From assembly GCA_029964075.1 (NCBI GenBank), contig CM057130.1, forward strand, positions 3,658,001 through 3,722,000: a DNA stretch of 64,000 nt, read 5' to 3'. Origin of the DNA: Patiria pectinifera. Taxonomy: Eukaryota > Echinodermata > Asteroidea > Valvatida > Asterinidae. The notes beneath the pieces were generated by a model. It was not told the origin of the DNA and searched no databases. It saw only the letters and a list, made by a program, of their open reading frames with translations. Positions 62,619 to 64,000 of this stretch are shown piece after piece. The translations under genes were made by a program, and so were the position numbers. The number at the start of each line of letters is the position of its first letter. The first letter of the stretch is position 1.

Positions 62619-62654
62619 CTGAAATGACAACAACAATTGTTTAATTTTCATTCA

Positions 62655-62775
62655 CAAATAGACAGTTTACCCATTCCTATTGGTTGAGAGCCCATCACGT
62701 GGTTGGTTTTAAATAAGGGAATAAAGGTGGGCTTGGGAGGTGTTAAACACTATGTTTAAGACTGGCTAGAATCTG
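62655..62775 (+). mobile_element. Fragment of the CCTATTGGTTGAGAGCC family
   Basis: CCCATTCCTATTGGTTGAGA and GGTGTTAAACACTATGTTTA match 13,830 and 14,300. It abuts the 26-bp array. Confidence 0.65.
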
Positions 62776-62786
62776 TTATTGAATCA

Positions 62787-64000
62787 TGACAGTATGACTT
62801 GTGATTGAATTGTGACAGGATGACTTGTGATTGAATTGTGACAGGATGACTTGTGATTGAATTGTGACAGGATGACTTGCAATTGAATTGTGACAGGATG
62901 ACTTGTGATTGAATTGTGACAGAACGACTTGCAATTGAATTGTGACAGTATGACTTGTGATTGAATTGTGACAGGATGACTTGTAATTGAATTGTGACAG
63001 GATGTCTTGTGATTGAATTGTGACAGGATGACTTGCAATTGAATTGTGACAGGATGACTTGTGATTGAATTGCGACAGGATGACTTGTGATTGAATTGTG
63101 ACAGGATGACTTGTGATTGAATTGTGACAGGATGACTTGTGATTGAATTGTGACAGGATGACTTGTGATTGAATTGTGACAGGATGACTTGTGATTGAAT
63201 TGTGACAGGATGACTTGTGATTGAATTGTGACAGGATGACTTGTGATTGAATTGTGACAGGATGACTTGTGATTGAATTGTGACAGGATGACTTGTGATT
63301 GAATTGCGACAGGATGACTTGTGATTGAATTGCGACAAGATGACTTGCAATTGAATTGTGACAGGATGACTTGTGATTGAATTGTGACAGGATGACTTGT
63401 GATTGAATTGTGACAGGATGACTTGCAATTGAATTGTGACAGGATGACTTGTGATTGAATTGTGACAGGACGACCTGCAATTGAATTGCGACAGGATGAC
63501 TTGTGATTGAATTGTGACAGGATGACTTGTGATTGAATTGTGACAAGATGTCTTGTGATTGAATTGTGACAGGAGGACTTGTGATTGAATTGTGACAGGA
63601 TGACTTGTGATTGAATTGCGACAGGATGACTTGTGATTGAATTGTGACAGGATGACTTGTGATTGAATTGTGACAGGATGACTTGTGATTGAATTGTGAC
63701 AAGATGTCTTGTGATTGAATTGTGACAGGAGGACTTGTGATTGAATTGTGACAGGATGACTTGTGATTGAATTGTGACAGGATGACTTGTGATTGAATTG
63801 TGACAGGATGACTTGTGATTGAATTGTGACAGGATGACTTGTGATTGAATTGTGACAGGATGACTTGTGATTGAATTGTGACAGGATGACTTGTGATTGA
63901 ATTGTGACAGGATGACTTGTGATTGAATTGTGACAGGATGACTTGCAATTGAATTGCGACAGGATGACTTGTGATTGAATTGTGACAGGATGACTTGTGA
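62787..64000 (+). repeat. 26-bp minisatellite, about 46 copies, running off the window
   Basis: Head-to-tail units of 26 bp starting GATGACTTGTGATTGAA and ending TTGTGACAG. Variants are mostly single changes (GTG/GCG, TGTGATT/TGCAATT). It lies in the intron upstream of D1, and its far end is not visible. Long open frames in it are due only to the unit lacking stops. Confidence 0.96.

Noticed and set aside
62310-62355. tRNA gene with CAGGTTCGAATCC B box
   Set aside because: Faces an inverted copy of itself, and no full cloverleaf could be drawn.
62776-63948. Open frames of 390 and 214 codons on the minus strand with a repeating 26-residue pattern
   Set aside because: They are the 26-bp minisatellite read in frames that happen to lack stops; all copies give the same peptide and no splice or start context supports coding.
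62787-64000. CRISPR-like regular array
   Set aside because: Units are contiguous with no unique spacers, in animal DNA with introns.

Overview
The window is animal genomic DNA. One multi-exon gene runs along the minus strand from edge to edge, and neither its start nor its end is inside. I could place 51 exons between 62,618 and 59. Joined in order they keep one open frame of 12,459 nt (4,153 codons), and every exon has plausible GT/AG borders. The product is a run of 46 fibronectin type III (FN3) domains with no other domain type. The FN3 repeats, large repeat-filled introns, tRNA-headed SINEs, a young Ty3/gypsy element and Penelope, hAT and mariner-type relics fit a marine invertebrate deuterostome (echinoderm or relative). 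That placement is inference; nothing in the window fixes the species.

Layout from N- to C-terminus (falling coordinates). D1 to D46 form 23 two-domain units. Odd domains (type B, usually 79-92 residues) mostly start with an 'AEVIV..VTTTS' style strand and end in 'QRT' or a close variant. Even domains (type A, usually 90-100 residues) mostly start 'P.PP..L', carry a 'Y.V.Y.P.DG' strand and end in 'TTG/STG'. The B endings recall the linkers of R3-type receptor tyrosine phosphatases and the A endings recall tenascin, but orthology cannot be decided here. Every intron between domains is phase 1, so any whole-domain exon could be skipped without a frame shift. Five domains (D1, D18, D32, D36, D44) are split by an internal intron, in phases 0, 2, 0, 0 and 1.

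The introns carry the rest. A full-length Ty3/gypsy retrotransposon (53,019-57,775) has 165-bp LTRs differing at one base, a 5-bp target duplication and intact gag-protease and pol frames. Others are LINE 3' ends (about 7.0, 12.2 and 41.5 kb), a Penelope-like relic split by a hAT-type MITE (26.9-27.7 kb), several inverted-repeat elements and several tRNA-headed SINEs. Minisatellites lie at 10.9, 15.1, 16.8, 59.5 and 62.8-64 kb. Four of these share a CTTGTGATTG-like core, two arrays in each orientation, so their transcripts could pair across introns.

No promoter, start codon, stop codon, signal peptide, membrane segment or polyadenylation site of the FN3 gene is in the window. Exon borders are read from splice consensus, frame continuity and domain limits; no transcript evidence was available.
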